Shown here in pieces: positions 1-11,699 of a DNA stretch of 64,000 nt. The translations under genes and the position numbers were made by a program. Under the pieces are notes generated by a model, which made no database searches, was not told the DNA's origin, and saw only the letters and a list, made by a program, of their open reading frames with translations. This DNA comes from Ursus arctos (taxonomy: Eukaryota; Chordata; Mammalia; Carnivora; Ursidae): positions 5,602,001 to 5,666,000 of the forward strand of contig NW_026622985.1 of assembly GCF_023065955.2 (NCBI RefSeq). The letters run 5' to 3'. Numbering within the stretch: position 1 is the stretch's first letter; each line of letters opens with the position of its first letter.

Positions 1-368
1 AGGCTGCCCGGAGAAGGTTGGTGAAAAGGCTGTATATCCCGCTCCCGGAAGCTTCGGCGAGGAAACAGATCGTGATTAATCTGATGTCTAAGGAGCAGTG
101 CTGCCTCAGTGAGGAGGACGTTGCACTGGTTGTGAAGCAATCTGATGGGTTCTCCGGAGCTGACATGACACAGCTTTGCAGAGAGGCGTCTCTCGGGCCC
201 ATTCGCAGTTTACAGACTGTTGACATTGCCACGATAACACCCGATCAGGTTCGACCAATAGCGTATATTGATTTTGAGAATGCCTTCAGAACCGTGCGAC
301 CTAGCGTGTCTCCTAAAGATTTAGAGCTTTATGAGAACTGGAACAGAACTTTTGGTTGTGGGAAGTAA
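1..368 (+). CDS. FIGNL1: FIGNL1, C-terminal 121 codons (5' end outside window)
   Basis: This is the 3' end of fidgetin-like 1, a AAA+ ATPase that works in the nucleus in homologous recombination and meiosis, where it acts on RAD51 filaments. The reading frame is open from the first complete codon at position 3 ([17 protein letters not shown]) to TAA at 366-368, so the ATG at 18 is an internal codon. Visible parts are the end of the AAA core, the AAA lid helices with the sensor-2 type motif [14 protein letters not shown], and the Vps4-type C-terminal helix ending [13 protein letters not shown]. The Walker A and B motifs and the N-terminal RAD51-binding region lie upstream of the window. The match to mammalian FIGNL1 is near identity as I recall it. 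The coding region has no intron here, consistent with the single coding exon known for this gene. It converges on IKZF1, which is on the opposite strand. Confidence 0.97.
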   Translation, partial: AARRRLVKRLYIPLPEASARKQIVINLMSKEQCCLSEEDVALVVKQSDGFSGADMTQLCREASLGPIRSLQTVDIATITPDQVRPIAYIDFENAFRTVRPSVSPKDLELYENWNRTFGCGK

Positions 369-520
369 AGGGGACAAACAGGACACTTGAAATGTAAAGA
401 TGGCATCTTTGTAATGCAGCCTTTCCCACTTTCTGGCACGGGAAACTGGGAATTTACTAATTGTACTTTTAGTGTATGCTTTGAATTCCGTACCTCAAAT
501 AAAATAGAGTAACAGTAGCT
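369..520 (+). other. FIGNL1: FIGNL1 3' UTR (probable)
   Basis: This short AT-rich stretch follows the FIGNL1 stop. It ends just after a canonical AATAAA at 498-503, so cleavage is expected around 515-525. The exact end is inferred from the signal; a longer alternative UTR using a later AATAAA near 1,457 cannot be excluded. Confidence 0.65.
498..503 (+). terminator. Poly(A) signal AATAAA of FIGNL1
   Basis: This is a perfect AATAAA 130 bases after the FIGNL1 stop, followed by a T- and GT-containing stretch (AGTTGGTTGACTTAGCCTGTG) of the kind that serves as a downstream element. Confidence 0.7.
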
Positions 521-3170
521 CAAATTTTACAGTTGGTTGACTTAGCCTGTGTTACGAGAAGCGTGAGTTTTCTTCCAGGTATTACCTCACCGTGAGCCTG
601 TTTGTACAAAATGTGAATGAACGTTTTTCTAAGGTCTCAAAGCGGTCTGTCTTTTCAAGACGTACAATATCATAAATGGTGAGCTCAAATTGAAACCAAA
701 AAATCTCATTTGTGTCTGAGGTGGCATCTGATTGGTGGGCATCTTCCGTTGAGGAAGGGTCTCTTCTGAGGACCATGTAACAGCATTGGCCAGTGTCATG
801 GTTTATGTTGGAAGCAGCTTCTCTTACTGCTGTTGAGTGGATTTATGATGTTCCCAGATGCCAGAGTGAAAGTCCAGTGGTTTGCTCTGGTTTAAGTGCT
901 CACCGCTTTCTTCGATTATTTCTACATTCACAAGCAGCCCTGTGTAATCTGATAACAGACACGTATCCGCAGAATCAAAAGATGAAGGATGCTGTGTTTT
1001 TCTAGGGGCAGACGATGTTTAAAATTAATATTTCATTTGACGCTATTTCACAGCCCGTAGCATTGGTCTCAAAAGTAAATGTTTTCAGGTGTTTATAATG
1101 GCCCATTTTGCTTTAAAGGTAACATGTTCATTGTAGAAATATTGGCGAAGAGAGACAAACAGCAAGAAGAGAGTAAAAACCACTGTCATCCCACCACTCT
1201 GGGGAACACAGTGTCATTTCTTCCACACAGGAGAGCGATTGCACTGCATTCTCCTTTGTAGCTTTTTTCTTTATGTCACCATCACTTCCCGTGGAAACGT
1301 GCTGTGTTACATCTTCCCTCAGGATCCCATCATGTGGATGGACCATAATCTAGCCGGTCCTCTGCTGGGGGCATTTAGGGCAGCACGGTAGGTGGTTTCC
1401 CTTTTGTTCATTGTACACAGAAACACAGTGACTGCTTTCATGATCTTTTTTGAAAAAAATAAACACATTTCTTAAGTAAAGTTCCTGCGTTAAGGATGAT
1501 ACACAATTTTAAGGCCTTTGGCATGTGTCCTGAACTGTCCCCTGGAAAAGTCATGCATGTACGGATTCCCACCTGCGCTGAGCCACAGTCCCCATTTACC
1601 GTGTCACCGGGGCCATGATGCAGCTTTGTTAGCATTCCCTCTTCATTCATTCATCCAAACAGTTGGATGCTGGACAGTGTTCCAGGTGTCGACGGCAGAG
1701 CAGTGAACAGCAGACACAAATCCTGGGTCTTAGGCAGGCAACATTCAAGTTCTCAGGTTTTCTCTTGACAGTGTATTGAAGAGAGCGCATTTGGCACTTT
1801 CAATAGGTGAGTTGAGACCGTTGTTTTAATTTATATTCTTGGCCCGCCTTCTATTTTTGTGCTTCATTGGTCAGCCACGGGGCCACGTCCTTTGCGGAAT
1901 TTAGCTTAGCTTATGTACGAGAGGAAGTACCCAGGTGGCTCAGCTCAGCTTGGATCAGGCAGACCCCGTGTCTCTTAGGCTATGAACTCACTGCTCCCGA
2001 GTTAGGGTCTGCGCTGTTCACATGGGACTCAGATCTTGGAAGGAAGGATGCAGCAGATACTTTGAAGCTGGGAAGAAAGTTTGAGCTGGGGAGTCACTTT
2101 GTGGACGTTTCTGCCTTCTGCCACGTGGAGGCGTTCTTCCTATCAGCCTTCTGTGACTTGGAGTATGTTTCTGAGGCCTCTGGGTGGGAAACTTCCAGAA
2201 ACTTAGATGTGATTTCTTTTTATCTCCACATTCTGATTAGATACGAAAATCTGGGATTGGATTCTCTCCCTGACGGTTGTCTGGGGCTGCGCTGTCTCCA
2301 CCATCGTGTCACTAGAGAAGTGGGCTCCAACCTGGTTTGTTGTATCTGAGGGGGATCCGTTTGCTTCATGGAAACGCACACCTTGTACCAATGCATAAAC
2401 TCGCTTGGCTTGTGTATCCGTGCCTTAAAAGTGTCAGTAGGAATACAGTAGAATCTTTAATATTAGTCCTTTTAAAATGTATCCTACAACTAATTTCATT
2501 TGATGTGTATTTGGGAAATGGTGTTCCAGTCTGTGGTCTTCCCCCATTTTGAAATTCTAATTCATTTTCTCAATTCTAAACTTTACTTGTGAAGTCCGCC
2601 TCCACACTGACCCCTGATGGGTGGCGTCCCAGTACAGCGCCTGGGCTTTGGGGCCTGGCTCCGCAGGCCACGGATGTGTTCAGCCTCACGGCTAACGTGA
2701 GGACGTCTGTGCCTATCTTGTTGGAGAGTGAGGGTAAGATGCAGGTTTAAAAACCCTGCTTCCTGATGGCTCAAACACAGTGTGTCCTTCTGTCTGTCTG
2801 CCTTGACTCTGCTTTCATTGCTTCAAAGGATCATTTTCTTTTCAGGTGCTTTAGGAGGCTGTCTACTCTAGCTTGTTCTGCTTCATATTTGTGATAGTTG
2901 TCTTTGATTACAGATACTGTGTCATCTAAACTTATGCAGTAAATCTAATTAAAAGAAGTATCTTTTAGTTTTGTTTCTCTTCAAGACTTAAGAACTTTTT
3001 GATCAATCCCAGATTATTATTTTCCACTTATTCCTCTTTAAGTCTTATTTATTGGTGTCCAGAATCACTCCCCAGTGTTTTTAAGGGACATTTTATAATC
3101 CACCTCCAGAGACTGATTGGAAGACAGGATTCTGTCCAGGTCCATGGCAAAGGGCAGGTTAGATAAGGAT
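521..3170. other. Intergenic DNA downstream of FIGNL1; old repeat fragments only
   Basis: No exon-like open frame is convincing here. About 1,085-1,470 resembles the + strand 3' end of an ancient L1M element (AACATGTTCATTGTAGAAATATT, then CATCCCACCACTCTGGGG). About 1,640-1,735 resembles an L2 3' end in reverse (CATTCATTCATCCAAACAG, then AGCAGTGAACAGCAGACA). The rest looks like ordinary unique non-coding sequence. Confidence 0.5.
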
Positions 3171-3430
3171 ACTTTTTTTTTTTTTATTTTAAGTTTTTAT
3201 TTAAATTTTAAACTTCCAGTTAGTTAACATGCAGTGTAATATTAATTTCAGGTGTACAATATAGTGATTCAACACTTTCCTTCAGCACCTGGTGCTCATC
3301 ACAGGTACACACCCTCATCCCCATCACCTGTCTCCCCCATCCCCCCACCCACCTCCCCTCTGGTCACCAGCAGTGTGTTCTCTAGAGTCAAGAGTCTGTT
3401 TCTTGGTTTGTCTCTCTTGACACATTTTTT
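3171..3430 (-). repeat. L1 3' UTR fragment (carnivore type)
   Basis: A poly(T) stretch is followed by TTAACATGCAGTGTAATATT and then the conserved carnivore L1 3' UTR text, including GGTGTACAATATAGTGATTC, CACCTGGTGCTCATCAC and GAGTCTGTTTCTTGG. Poly(T) on the left means the element reads on the - strand. It is truncated at its 5' side and has no coding part. Confidence 0.85.
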
Positions 3431-3901
3431 TAACTTCAGAGATTCCTGGCTCTTGACCTCAAATCTGGAGTTGGTGGTGAGCAGGGCAGGGAGACAGCTG
3501 TTTAAAGTTTGCCCCAGCTGCCTGGCTGAAGGAGGGCCTCTTATGACAATAGATGAGTCATCACATCTAACTCTTGTCCTTAAATAAAACTTACCAATGG
3601 GCCTTATAAAACAGCAATGACTAATCGTGGACTGTTTGTAATACCCCCTCAGGTGACTGCTTTCTTAGCTCTAAGAATCAGGATGTTGTATTAGATAATC
3701 CTTAAGACACACCCAGATTTGCTATTCTGTTATCAGTTACCAAATAGTTATCAATTTCACAAGTGCTTACAGAGTACCAGGCGCTGGCACTCTGCTAAAT
3801 ACAAAAAAAAACAAAAACAAAAAACAAACAAAAAAAACACAGTTCTATAAATGTTACCTTTTTCAGTGTTAGTAATTTGGCTCATGATAGAAACTGGGAA
3901 G

Positions 3902-4094
3902 GAGCTCCTGGGTGGTACCGCCAGCTAAGTGTCCGACTCTTGGTTTCAGCTCAGGACGTGAACTTGGGGTCGTGAGATCGAGCCCTGTGTTGGGCTCCAT
4001 GCTCCGCTTGGAGTCGGCTTGAGGTTCTCTTTCCCTCTCCCTCTGCCCCTCCCACTCGTGATCTTTCTCTCTCAAATCTTAAAAAAAAAAACCC
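3902..4094 (+). repeat. CAN-SINE (tRNA-Lys-derived), + strand
   Basis: A tRNA-like head (GGAGCTCCTGGGTGGTACCG) leads into CAGCTCAGGACGTGAACTTGG, GAGATCGAGCCC, a CT-rich body and a poly(A) tail. It is flanked by an 11-bp imperfect target-site duplication, AAACTGGGAAG at 3,891-3,901 and AAACTAGGAAG at 4,095-4,105. The head is diverged, so it is one of the older copies here. Confidence 0.88.
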
Positions 4095-5644
4095 AAACTA
4101 GGAAGACATGAAGGGGAGCTTTGATGAGGAGTTAAGTCAGCAGACTGTACCACTGAATATATGAATCACGTAAGGAAACGGGGGAAATTTTAAAAATTAG
4201 GAATTCCACAAGGGTGGCATTTCAGCGGTGGTTAAGGACGTGCCGGACCCCGGGTGCGTTGCAGCAGCCAGCTCTGGAGCCTCGGCAACCAGCAGGGTAC
4301 CTATGACTGAGGGGGCCTGCCCGTCCATTCTTCCCAGAAAGTGAGAGTGACTCGGACTAAAAATAGGAGTCTCCTCTTCCTGGGACATGGCCAGAGCAAG
4401 CACACCATAGAACACAACCCATCGCCCCTCGTCTCCCCTCCACCCACTGCCCTGGACCTGCCCTGCCCGAGCAGGGTGACAAGCATGCAGCCCCAGAGAG
4501 GGACTCATTCTCCCAGGGTCCCATCCTTTGGGGTCAGACTTGCTCCTTATGTTTGTATCTAAGATGTGCTGCCCACTTGCTTCTAGGAAAAAACAAACAA
4601 ACCAAAAAACTGTACCAGCTTCTTTTTCTCCCAGAACAAAATATCAGCTTAATAAGAAAAGGTCTAGTATGGAGCTCTTCATTTACAATAGTGGAGTAAG
4701 CCACACATTAACCTTTCCCGCCCACATGTGCAGAATCTTCACTGAAAGGAAGAAATAAAAAGTAAGACTGATTCCATCGCAGTGGTGCGGGGGAGGGGAG
4801 AAGCCGTTTTCAAATATAACATTTGTGGTGTTTCTAGAAGTCACAGGGCACATGGTGTTGGGTTGTCGGGCCCCCTGAGCTGAGACCAGGGATCTAACAA
4901 GGGCGTGGGAGGCAGGCTGAGACTGGTTTCCTGGTGCCCAGGTGGTTCTGAAGTTCAGATGGCAAAGCCAGCTGTGGGCGGGGGTGTGTTTGGGGGGATG
5001 GGTGGTCGGGACACAACAAGGATGCGGGCACCAGCACAGAGCTGTGCCGCACTGCGTTCAGTGGAGCCGCGGGCAAGAAGAGTTCCCTGAATCAGAGAGC
5101 GATAGTCAGTGGCCTGCCTCCTGTGGGCCCCGTGGCCTGAGTCGTGGGGCGAAATGGCAGGGAACTTCGGTTGCCACATTAGGCAAAAGCACAGGTGAGA
5201 GCTTCCAGCCTACTCGCCCCGTCCCACTGTGAGACTTGTTGCCTACTTCCTCAGTTTGTGGGTGTCGGCCTCCGTCCCTACAGTCCCCCAAGCGAGGCCC
5301 CCTCCGTCCCACTGACAAGTGCACGCACGCTCGTGCACACGCCCTGCACGGCAGGCTCACGCAGGAGACCACGCCCACACCAGGCGGACACGCCCCTTCC
5401 CGACAGGCCCGGCTGTGCCATAGGACACACGCCTGCTAAGGATGCATTCCCCGGGCGCCACGCTGGGCACGTTTCAAGCATGAGTTAGTGTCTGGTACAC
5501 TGCCCTGTAAAAGTCCCATAACAGAATCCCAGTGAAATCAAAGATCCAAATTCCTTTCTAGAGCTAAACGTCACCTCTCTTCACCTCACTTTGCTCTATC
5601 GCACTGGCCCTCGAAGATGCAGCAACCTTTTTCCCGTGTAGGAG
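4095..5644. other. Intergenic DNA, GC-richer from about 4,890 to 5,460
   Basis: No repeat family or gene was recognised. Several short open frames overlap on both strands at 4,900-5,490, but they are a by-product of high GC and few stops, with no splice or codon signature. CpGs are more frequent than in the flanks, though not dense enough to call an island by eye. Confidence 0.4.
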
Positions 5645-6180
5645 GTGTGGTGGGCAGGATTCTGATGACTCCTGCAAGCTTCCTGTCCGGTGATTCGCTC
5701 AAACGTGCGTCTAGGCACTTCCGGGAGGGACTTGACAGCTGCAGGATGGTGAGGTTATCCTGGATTATGACAATGACATCCGACCGTAAGAGCAGAGAAT
5801 GTTCTCTGCGTGCTTAAGGAAGAGGAAGCAGAAGCACGCTGTGGCAGAACTGAAAGTGGAGATGCCAGGCGTGGGAAGGACATGACGTGGTCACAGCTCA
5901 GATGCAGGGCCAGAGAGCCAACAGAGAAACTGACAGCCTGACCTTAGAACCACATGGAACTGAATTCTGCCAACGACCTGAATGAGCCTGGACTTGGGTT
6001 TCCCCCAGAGATCCCCAGTGAGAGCCCAGGCAAGCCAGCACCTTGATTTCAGGCTCGCGGGGTTGGGGCTGAGAGCCTAGCCAGACCTGCCAGACATGCA
6101 CCCACCAGATGGCGAGACAGTAAGTGTGAGTTGTTCCTGCTAAGTTTGTGGTGACAGCTATGGCAGCCATTGCACACAAA
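5645..6180 (+). mobile_element. MLT1-type solitary LTR (ERVL-MaLR family)
   Basis: The segment starts with the family's characteristic GTGGTGGGCAGGATTCT, passes through TGAGGTTATCCTGGATTATG, AGAGCCAACAGAGAAACTGA and CAGCACCTTGATTTCAGG, and ends with the conserved 3' text GCTAAGTTTGTGGTGACAGC and TATGGCAGCCAT. This order matches a nearly full MLT1 LTR on the + strand, heavily mutated. No retroviral coding sequence is attached. The L1 beginning at 6,198 was inserted at its 3' margin. Confidence 0.75.
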
Positions 6181-6890
6181 TGCATTCACTGAGGGCCTTT
6201 TTTTTTTTAAATGATTTTTTATTATATTGTGTTAGTCACCATACAGTACATCCCCTGATTCTGATGTAAAGTTCGATGCTTCATTAGTTGCGTATAACAC
6301 CCAGTGCACCATGCAATACGTGCCCTCCTTACTACCCATCACCAGTCTATCCCATTCCCCCACTTCCTCCCCTCTGAAGCCCTCAATTTGTTTCTCAGAG
6401 TCCATAGTCTCTCATGCTTCATTCCCCCCTTCTGATTACCCCCCCTTTCTTTATCCCTTTCTTCTCCTACAATCTTCCTAGTTCTTATGTTCCATAGATG
6501 AGAGAAACCATATGATAATTGTCTTTCTCTGCTTGACTTATTTCACTTAGCATTATCTCCTCCAGTGCCATCCATGTTGCTGCAAATGTTGAGAATTCGT
6601 TCTTTCTGATAGCTGAGTAATATTCTATTGTATATATGGACCACAGCTTCTTAATCCATTCATCTGTTGAAGGACATCTCGGCTCCTTCCACGATTTAGC
6701 TATTGTGGACAGTTCTGCTATGAACATTGGGGTGCATATGGCCCTTCTCTTCACTACGTCTGTATCTTTGGGGTAAACACCCAGTAGTGCAATGGCTGGA
6801 TCATAGGGTAGCTCAATTTTTAACTTTTTAAGGGACTTCCACACTGTTTTCCAGAGTGGCTGTACTAACTTGCATTCACTGAGGGCCTTT
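6181..6890 (-). mobile_element. 5'-truncated L1 with intact target-site duplication
   Basis: On the - strand, 6,870 to about 6,490 encodes the C-terminal end of L1 ORF2 (KLKIELPYDPAIALLGVYPK, then SIYTIEYYSAIRKNE, then VSLIYGT and stop) without a frameshift. The carnivore L1 3' UTR follows, then poly(A), seen as poly(T) at 6,198-6,209. The 20-base sequence TGCATTCACTGAGGGCCTTT flanks it perfectly at 6,181-6,200 and 6,871-6,890; the last three T on the left are shared with the tail. It is dead for transposition because the 5' UTR, ORF1 and most of ORF2 are missing. Confidence 0.93.
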
Positions 6891-8089
6891 CTGCTCCCCG
6901 TTCCCAGAGTTTGGAAATCTGTGCCGTCTCCTCTCATGGTTGTTGCCTCATGTCCAGTTTCTTCAGAAAGGCCCTCCCTGACCACTGAGTAGAGTGCGTC
7001 TGCCCATCACTATCCCACCACCCTATTTTTAATTGGCGAATAACGATAACTGGAATACTTATGCTTATTGCCCTTTTGTCCCTAGCACCTCCCTGCCTCC
7101 CTGTCTCACCCCCCAGGGAGTTCCTAACAGCCAGGCAATTTCTCGTTCATGTTGGAACCACGCAAAATTCACCAGACGTCTCAGAAAACGCAACAGCTGG
7201 GGAGTCGCCCAGAGAAGAACAGCTCATCTTGGAGAAAACTGTAAGTCCAGGAAACCGAGCACAGTCCTGAAAACTCCGGATCCCAGAAGATGCAGCAGCC
7301 ACAAAATAAAACCCAACGGCTGTTATAGGAGTTATTACAGTGGGGCAACAATTTCAGCACAAACACAGTGGCACAGAACGATCCACATGAGTGACCTCAC
7401 AGTGTCTGAGGGCAGGTGTGGCCGGGCCTCTGTGTTGGGGGTTCCCACAGCTGCCCTGCAGGTGTCTGCTGGAGCTGAGTCTCAGCTGAGTTACGACTGG
7501 GGAAGGGGCCTCCTCTGGGCTCACATGGCTGATGGCAGCAGGCAGGACCTTGGACCTCCATGTCTGCTGCCTGCCTCTCCTTCTGAAGGCCTTCCTAAGA
7601 GGCCCTCTGCTTCCCAAAAGCCAGCAAGGGAGTCTGCCAGCAATTCAGGCATTAGAAGCATCCACAGCATGGTGACACAGGTGGCCCCCCACACCTCTTC
7701 TGTATCTGTACACAAAATTCAGACTCAGGGAGCAGGAAAGAGACCTAGCTGTCCAAATAAAGATCTTAGTAGAGGGACCAAAATGTAACTGGAAATGGCC
7801 AAAACCAACTTAGTGATAGGGAAGAATGATCTGTGGGATGATTTCAGAATGCCAAGCAGAAGGACGAAGAGAAGGAAGGGGCGAGTTCAGTGGTGTGAAG
7901 GATAGATTCCAGGAAATTAATCTCCATGTTGCGGGAATCTTACAGAAAAGGAACAGGAGAAAAGAGACAATAGCCACATTAATAAGAGCAGATAGTTTCC
8001 TGAGTAAATATCTGAGAATTCACATAAAACAAAAAGTCCTTTGAGTGCCCGGCAGGAATTGAGGACGGGGAAGAAATACTGAGAAATCT
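6891..8089. other. Intergenic DNA with an L2 fragment
   Basis: About 6,940-7,100 resembles the + strand 3' part of L2, shown by TTCAGAAAGGCCCTCCCTGA and CCACC. About 7,300-7,770 is a GC-richer stretch of uncertain, possibly old repeat origin. It happens to hold a 251-codon open frame at 7,033-7,788 with no recognisable domain. Confidence 0.45.
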
Positions 8090-8230
8090 CCTGGTGTATT
8101 AGGGCTCTCCAGAGAAACAGACTAAGAGCATACACAGACAGAGTGCATAAGAGGAGATTGATTATAGCAGCTGGCTCCTGGCTGGGGAGGCCAAGACAGC
8201 CCGCGATCTGCAGGGCGTCACAGGTCAGTG
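8090..8230 (+). repeat. Ancient interspersed repeat, family not resolved
   Basis: The text TGTATTAGGGCTCTCCAGAG followed by AAACAGA, then GATTGATTATAGCAGCTGGC and GATCTGCAGGG, is a widely dispersed mammalian repeat pattern. I recognise the pattern but cannot name the family with confidence. Confidence 0.5.
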
Positions 8231-8350
8231 TTGACAAAGTTGTGGGGGCAAATGATTTCAAGTTTATTGCTACAAACCCAGGCTGTTAAATGTAGGACTA
8301 TAGGAAAGTTGTATTTAGATACAACAGACCCTAAATTGTCACACATTCTT

Positions 8351-8561
8351 GGGGCACCAGGGTATCTCAGTTGGTTAAGCATCCGACTTCTGGTTTCTAC
8401 TCAGGTCATGATCTTGGGATTGTGAGATCGAGCCCTATGTCAGGTTCCAAGCTCAGCTTGGAGTCTGCTTGAGATTCTTTCTCTCTCTCTTTCTCCCTCT
8501 GACCCTCCGTCCCTTCCCCTGCCTCTCTCAAATAAATAAATACTTTAAAAAAATGATCACC
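8351..8561 (+). repeat. CAN-SINE with 11-bp target-site duplication
   Basis: A full-length element with the head GGGGCACCAGGGTATCTCAG and TTGGTTAAGC, then the tRNA-derived body, a long CT stretch and an AATAAATAAATAC/A-rich tail. CACACATTCTT is repeated at 8,340-8,350 and 8,562-8,572. Confidence 0.95.
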
Positions 8562-8572
8562 CACACATTCTT

Positions 8573-10290
8573 TACCGGGAGAGGAGAAGAAACCATTAAG
8601 GATGAGTTACGCAGAATGAAGAGTTAGGACAGGGAAGTTGACAAAAGGAAATGCATATGATAAAACCAATAGCCGTGAGCAGGGGAACCAGTGAAATCAT
8701 GTTTGAAAAAGGAGCTGTAAAGTTTAATGGAAGTGTTAAAAAGGATTCCTAAAATTAAAAGTGTGATGGTAAAAATAATCCAAAGCTAACATGACAGGTA
8801 ATTTCAACAAACAGGTGAGGGGAAACAGAAGTAGAACACACCTGCTGATATTTTTATTATGTCTTTTGTTCTGTTTGAGGAAGGGAGGTATGTATTCTGG
8901 TTAAGTTTTAATGTTGATTGACAATATGTGGGTTTAGCCCTAGGGTCCAGGGACATTGAGGCTGAACACAGAGCCCATGTCAGGCACATGGGGAGTGATT
9001 CAAGGTACAGGCATGGTGGGCTGGGAGGTGGGGGTGGCAGCAAGGGCTGGAGGGAGCCCCCCCCCCCCAGGCCACAGGGTGAGGACGTCTCCAGGAACTT
9101 TATCCACTAAGCTTTTAGGGCGGTGGAAAAAACAGACCACATTTCTTTCTTAAAAGGATATTGTCAGGACACATGAATATTACTTTTCAAATTAGAGGAC
9201 TAAAAAAAAAAGTCAGGCTGTTAGAAAAATGTATGTGTAGAGAGTAGGCAGTGTTTAGGGCAAGTTGTTATAAACTGCTAAGGTCCAGAGCACTCAGAAG
9301 ATGGGATTCAAGTTCAGTGCAAAAACAAAGGCAATCCAGCGTCAAAGACTCAACCCCTGGTTTCCATTCCTGCACCTTTTGATGAATTTGGAAACTTCTC
9401 TGACAACTAAGCCACAGGAAGGCAGGCACGGTTTTGCCAGGAAATCATCCCAGTACGGGTGTCTCATTACGGAAGGCAGACCGTCTCCCGTGTTCTCAGA
9501 GAATCTGCCACGTCCAGGCAGGCCTGGAGCACGTGCGGCTGCTGTCCAGGTGGAATTGTCAGAGCTCTAGGGAGAGCGTAACTGGCACGTGGACTCTGAG
9601 CAGAGCGGAGTCGGTTCTAGAAAGCACCTACTATAAATCACAGCCGGGATCCCGACCAGGAACCACCGCCCTTCCCATGGACTCCCTGTCAGCAGCTCAC
9701 AGAAAGTCATTTCTCTAGGGTAGTCCCAACGTCCCAGCTTTCATCTCCCGGCTGGGTGCAGGAATCCTACAGCAGAGCTGTTCAATAGATGTACATGATG
9801 ACAACCCCATACGGCACTGTAATTGTCCTAGCAGCAACCTTAAAAAAAATAAAAAAGAACCAAGTGAAATTTTGTCATTCCAACATGCAATCAATGTAAG
9901 GATTATTTATGATATTTTACATTTTCCTTATCCTGAGTTTCTGATGTCTGGTGAGTATTGCACAGTCACGGCACCTCCCAGCAGAAGTGACCACACTCAA
10001 GTGTTTGCTGGTCACTGCTGGCCCAGGGCCGCCATGTGGAGGGGCAGAACCACAGCGTCCTAGCATCAGCCTAGGCTTGTAATTAAGGTAAGCAGTTTCC
10101 CTTAAAACTCTGTGTGGGTTATACACAGGCAGCCTTTTGCAGTAGGAAATCATTTCATTTCTACACCTTTAGAGTGAACACTGAGAATCCAGCTTCTGGA
10201 ATTAGTGAGCTTCATGGAAACTGGCTTCTGATCTAACACTGTCCTAAAGCTGCTACCGGAGTGTCCATGCGAGTCTTGACGCTGATCTTT
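8573..10290. other. Intergenic DNA with one hAT-type fragment
   Basis: About 9,775-9,965 (GCTGTTCAATAGATGTACAT, then CAACATGCAATCAATGTAAG and GATATTTTACATTTTCCTTA) matches an old hAT-type non-autonomous DNA transposon with the CTGTCCAATA-like terminus. Elsewhere I see no gene. A run of nine or more C near 9,059-9,069 and short A-runs are the only other landmarks. Confidence 0.45.
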
Positions 10291-10499
10291 AAACACGTGC
10301 CACTGGTGGCTCAGTTGGTGAAGCATCTGCCCTCGACTGAGGTCATGATCCCAGGGACCCGGCATCGAGTCCTGCATCGGGCTCCCTGCTCAGCGGGGAG
10401 TCCGCTTCTCCCTCTCCCCCTGCAATCCCCCAGCGCCCGCTCTCTTGCTCTCTCTCTCTCAAATGAATAAATAAAAAGTCTTAAAAAAAATAAACATGC
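10291..10499 (+). repeat. CAN-SINE, + strand
   Basis: The degraded head (CACTGGTGGCTCAGTTGGTG) is followed by AGGTCATGATCCCAGGGACC, a CT-rich body and an AATAAATAAAAAG tail. CTGATCTTT is repeated at 10,282-10,290 and 10,500-10,508, giving a 9-bp target-site duplication. Confidence 0.92.
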
Positions 10500-10508
10500 C
10501 TGATCTTT

Positions 10509-11699
10509 GTTGTCAGGCATTTTGCTTCAGCCCAAGCTCACTCTGTCGCCTAAAATCATGTGGTGAGAATTACATGATAGAAATTATTATCGGAGGAAAA
10601 GGTAAGTAGTATTTTATCTATGAGTAATGTAGAAGTACTTACTATATACTGAGGGAGCAAAAAAAAAAAGAGAGAGAGAGAGAGTGAGGAGGTATATAAA
10701 AATAGAAATGCTTGAAATTGAAAAATGTCTTTAAAATTGTTGATCTTGAAGTTTGAAACTCACTCAGTAGTATTCAACATTGCGTTTTAACTCGCTGTGT
10801 TGTGTCCTTACAGTCTGCTAACTTGGGACAGATGGCTGTGTGTTACTGAATGATCATTAGCCGTTTCTCATACAATCAGTCCTCGAGAATAAATAAAAAC
10901 ATAATGTTCAATTTACATTGATTAAACATCTAACTAAATATGTAATATATGAATATATGTATATTTAATTAGCCATATGTACGTATATTTTAAATATACA
11001 TATGTCCCATTTAAATTAAGGGATGTACTGTATGGTGACTAACATAATATAATAAAAAATATTTAAAAAATTAAGATAATAACAAAATGCATTTGTGTGA
11101 TACATATGTATGTATGTGTGTATATATATGTTTCATTAAATATGTCAGCATAAAATGTGAATGCAAATGTTAGTAAAATAGAAATAGGGCGTAGATCAGA
11201 AATGAAAGATTTCTGGGCATAGGGCATAGATCACATCACAAGAGAGAAAAGTAAAATTCAAATGAAAGAGGAAAAAAAGTTTTAAAAAAAGGTTATTCTG
11301 TTAATAATAACAGAAAACTTGAAATAAGATGTCAGGAACAGGATGAAACATTTTGGGGTTCATAATAAATGGGAAGAACTCCTCAGTAAATAGAGCCTCA
11401 TAGATTAGGTAAAAAGACAAAGTTCAGGTGTCTTTATAAAAGGGACAGAAATGTTGGAAAGAAAGAGAGCAGATGGAAGTGGGAAGGGCTAACAGTGTGC
11501 GAGCAGAAGCAGCACCATTTATCCCAGAATCAGGGTAAAAACCAATCAACTGGATCAGGAAAAACATTTTATGTGGATAAAAGTTTACTGCCTTTTGTGC
11601 CAGTCATGAACCTTTACATACTAAGCCCAAAGCATCAAAATGAAAAACCAAAAGCTAGAAGATATTAAAACATTAACAAAAATTCTAAAATCCTGATGT
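10509..11699. other. AT-rich intergenic DNA with an L1 3' tip
   Basis: This holds a short A11(GA)n run at 10,660-10,685 and an AT-rich, TATA/CATA-rich zone at 10,920-11,140. Within it, 11,019-11,068 (GATGTACTGTATGGTGACTA then ACATAATATAATAAAAAA) is the extreme 3' tip of a carnivore L1 on the + strand. No coding signal is visible. Confidence 0.6.

Noticed and set aside
4890..5490. CpG island or unannotated promoter
   Set aside because: It is GC-rich with scattered CpGs but has no dense CpG cluster, TATA/initiator arrangement or adjacent exon that I could support.
5645..6180. A full endogenous retrovirus
   Set aside because: Only a solitary, degraded LTR-like segment is seen. There is no second LTR and no internal coding sequence.
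6485..6985. A functional reverse-transcriptase gene on the - strand
   Set aside because: Only the C-terminal tail of L1 ORF2 is present. The N-terminal part of the open frame is host flank, and catalytic domains are absent.
7033..7788. 251-codon open frame on the + strand
   Set aside because: There is no recognisable domain, its start lies in an L2-like fragment, and the composition is like flanking GC-rich non-coding DNA. Length alone is not enough in a 64-kb vertebrate window.
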